Origin: Candidatus Kaiserbacteria bacterium | Lineage (GTDB): Bacteria > Patescibacteriota > Minisyncoccia > Phycocordibacterales > Phycocordibacteraceae | Assembly (NCBI GenBank): GCA_003229135.1 | Contig: QIHV01000068.1 | Span: 1-7,417 of the forward strand | DNA length: 7,417 nt | Direction of reading: 5' to 3' | Shown: in pieces, positions 6,385-7,417 of the stretch | Layout of the letters: the number at the start of each line of letters is the position of its first letter | Position numbering within the stretch: the first letter of the stretch is position 1 | The notes under the pieces: model-generated | Seen by the model: only the letters and a program-made list of their open reading frames with translations | The model's database searches: none | Told to the model about the DNA's origin: nothing | Translations under genes and position numbers: made by a program

Positions 6385-6775
6385 GTGTATAAGTTTGCTT
6401 GTTTATAAATTGTGCAAGGAGTTTCCACTCGCGTCTCTCCATTGTAGTGCCGTGGCGGTATCCTTTCAAATGCAGTAGTCCGTGGATAAATAATAAAACG
6501 ATATAAGCACTGGGTGAAAGATTAAAAGATGCCGCTTGTCGCGCTGCTGCTCGTGGACAGATAATTAACTCACCATGTCGCTCACCAACTTTGTACGAAA
6601 GAACGTTCGGAACATAGTTCTTGCCACGCATGGTAATGTTAAGCCGCTTCGCACGAGCTTCACCAACAAAGACAAGTGAAATCTCCCACTTAGAAAGCAT
6701 AACATTTGTAATTGCTGTAAACAGCAAACCCGGCACGTGTTGCCGGGTAAGGTTACGAATGTTGAGAACATTCAT
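6320..6775 (-). CDS. ybeY: endoribonuclease YbeY (16S rRNA 3'-end maturation)
   Basis: This 151-residue protein has the YbeY zinc motif H-x3-H-x5-H as H98, H102 and H108 in IHGLLHLKGYRH. The usual Asp before the last His is Arg (R107). Upstream, RGKNYVPNVLSY (50-61) matches the family RGKDxPTDVLSF block, and GELIICPRAA (68-77) matches GDIVIC. YbeY is a metal-dependent RNase that takes part in 16S rRNA 3'-end processing and late 30S quality control. Length fits the family. The tail from about residue 130 (Asn/Arg-rich) is encoded inside the start of ftsA, with which it overlaps by 65 bp; it looks unconstrained compared with the core. The start at 6775 is nine bases after the bS21 stop with no Shine-Dalgarno, so reinitiation or coupling is likely. 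Confidence 0.9.
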   Translation of the reverse strand: MNVLNIRNLTRQHVPGLLFTAITNVMLSKWEISLVFVGEARAKRLNITMRGKNYVPNVLSYKVGERHGELIICPRAAARQAASFNLSPSAYIVLLFIHGLLHLKGYRHGTTMERREWKLLAQFINKQTYTHDTKNRNWNRYWNVPGKNGRY

Positions 6776-6784
6776 ATGGATGTA

Positions 6785-7042
6785 TTATTTACGACGCCCC
6801 CTCCGTACTGTTGGGTCAATTTTACCAAGCCTAACAAGCATGTTGTATGCATTGCGGCGTGTAATTCCAACAAGTGCTCGTTTGCGCCCCACATTCTTTG
6901 ATTTGGCACGAGCGTAGTATCTATGCTTACGCATCATACGTACAATATTTGTACTTTTAGCTCGGCGTGAAAAACGACGAATAAGAGCGACAGAGGTTTC
7001 GCTTTTTCCACGACGTACTTCAGTTTGTGTTGCTCCAACCAT
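6785..7042 (-). CDS. rpsU: bS21-like small ribosomal subunit protein
   Basis: This 85-residue, very basic protein has a bS21-type core at about 8-60: VRRGKSE, a helix with IRRFSRRAK (21-29), then MRKHRYYARAKSKNVGRKRAL (37-57), which follows the family pattern RRFKR...RKRxYYExPSxxRKRK. The extra 25 residues (about 61-85, ending RRGRRK) extend beyond the usual ~55-70 residue bS21 and resemble the extended forms seen in Patescibacteria. bS21 sits on the 30S platform near the anti-Shine-Dalgarno of 16S rRNA and helps in initiation. It heads the run rpsU-ybeY-ftsA-ftsZ on the minus strand. The ATG at 7042 has no Shine-Dalgarno. An unrelated basic RNA-binding protein is the alternative but unlikely. 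Confidence 0.8.
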   Translation of the reverse strand: MVGATQTEVRRGKSETSVALIRRFSRRAKSTNIVRMMRKHRYYARAKSKNVGRKRALVGITRRNAYNMLVRLGKIDPTVRRGRRK

Positions 7043-7051
7043 ATGTTCGCC

Positions 7052-7086
7052 AATCTAACACGAGAACACACTGGTTGTCTAGTATA
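7052..7086 (-). promoter_or_regulatory. candidate promoter(s) of the rpsU-ybeY-ftsA-ftsZ run
   Basis: Two minus-strand options lie before rpsU. One is TAGACA (7076-7081) with TAGATT (7052-7057), 18 bp apart, ending nine bases before the ATG. The other is a near-consensus -10 TATACT (7081-7086) with no good -35, which would leave a leader of about 30 bases. The two cannot be told apart by eye. Confidence 0.4.
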
Positions 7087-7139
7087 AAAAATCTATTATT
7101 AAAATCAGCAGTATTTTATAAAACTTTCAATTTGTAACT

Positions 7140-7148
7140 TGGTATAAT
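7140..7148 (+). promoter_or_regulatory. extended -10 element facing the hisS 3' end
   Basis: TGGTATAAT is a perfect extended -10 (TG-n-TATAAT) on the plus strand. Transcription would start near 7155 and run antisense into the hisS-like gene. No good -35 lies at 17 bp (AAAACT at 7120-7125) and no plus-strand gene follows, so its use is uncertain. Confidence 0.3.
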
Positions 7149-7180
7149 TTGTACACAACACATTATTCAATAACACCATT

Positions 7181-7417
7181 TTATGCAACGGCTTTTATAC
7201 TCTCGACAAGATTATCAATCGGTATCACGGTTTCTGTATGTGTAGAGCAATTACGCAGTATGGCAGTTTTCTCTAAGGCCTCTTTTCGCCCCATTATAAG
7301 AAGATATGATGGGTTTACCGCTTCAGCGATACGCATTTGCTCAGTAAGAGATTCGACGCCAATCATTTGCGATAGAGGCAGGTGTGCGTGGCGTATGTCT
7401 TCGGCGAGACGTATACC
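7181..7417 (-). CDS. hisS: histidyl-tRNA synthetase, C-terminal anticodon-binding domain (partial)
   Basis: The last 78 codons of a gene that enters from the right edge; the first full codon is at 7415-7417 and the frame opens GIRLAEDIR. The text matches the C-terminal class II aaRS anticodon-binding fold: a helix with LAEDIRHA, then SLTEQMRIAEAVNPSYLLIMGRKEA, in which the strand YLLIMG is followed by KEAL, and ILRNCSTHTETVIPIDNLVESIK at the end. The GxKEAL and (I/L)RN patterns and the xETVPxxxLVExIK ending are typical of HisRS, which charges tRNA-His. ProRS, ThrRS and GlyRS share this domain, so the assignment rests on a short stretch. No convincing terminator is visible in the 138 bp after its stop. 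Confidence 0.72.
   Translation of the reverse strand, partial: GIRLAEDIRHAHLPLSQMIGVESLTEQMRIAEAVNPSYLLIMGRKEALEKTAILRNCSTHTETVIPIDNLVESIKAVA

Noticed and set aside
7087..7139. AAAAT...ATTTT repeat as a hisS terminator
   Set aside because: The five-base AT-only stem is too weak and lies in generally AT-rich sequence.

Overview
The window reads as chromosomal DNA of a small-genome, AT-rich bacterium, most likely a member of the Candidate Phyla Radiation (Patescibacteria), probably Parcubacteria/Paceibacteria-like. The support is indirect. The bS21 ribosomal protein has a long basic C-terminal extension, the genes are tightly packed (one pair overlaps by 65 bp), Shine-Dalgarno sequences are almost absent, and several core proteins are divergent. 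TGA is used as an ordinary stop (ftsA, ybeY), so the Gracilibacteria/Absconditabacteria TGA=Gly code is not supported. No rRNA, tRNA, CRISPR array, transposase or phage gene is visible.

Right half, all on the minus strand and read from right to left: the 3' end of a probable histidyl-tRNA synthetase (7181-7417, running off the window), a 138-bp gap with promoter-like sequences, then rpsU-like bS21 (6785-7042), ybeY (6320-6775), ftsA (5206-6384) and ftsZ (3841-5121). bS21 and YbeY both act at the 3' end of 16S rRNA. FtsA and FtsZ form the core of the division ring. A perfect 17-bp hairpin (3786-3823) follows ftsZ and separates it from trxB (2777-3742), which seems to have its own promoter.

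Left half is a redox and membrane module. A DoxX/DoxD-like membrane protein (2251-2739, plus strand) converges on trxB and diverges from a 503-residue cytochrome b-like protein (652-2163, minus strand). That protein is followed by a 172-residue MerT-like membrane protein with two CxxC pairs (59-577). The cytochrome has the four heme-ligand histidines with b6-type spacing. Its quinol-site PEWY motif is not recognisable, the loop before that position carries an insertion of about 185 residues, and no Rieske partner is in view.

The two halves suggest conserved translation and division genes next to an accessory set for electron and thiol chemistry at the membrane: cytochrome b, DoxX family, MerT-like Cys protein and an AhpF/TrxB-type flavoprotein. 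A second theme is gene expression. At four places a -35/-10 pair ends only 7-9 bp before an ATG with no Shine-Dalgarno, which suggests leaderless or near-leaderless transcripts. All functional statements come from reading motifs in the sequence; no database search was possible.
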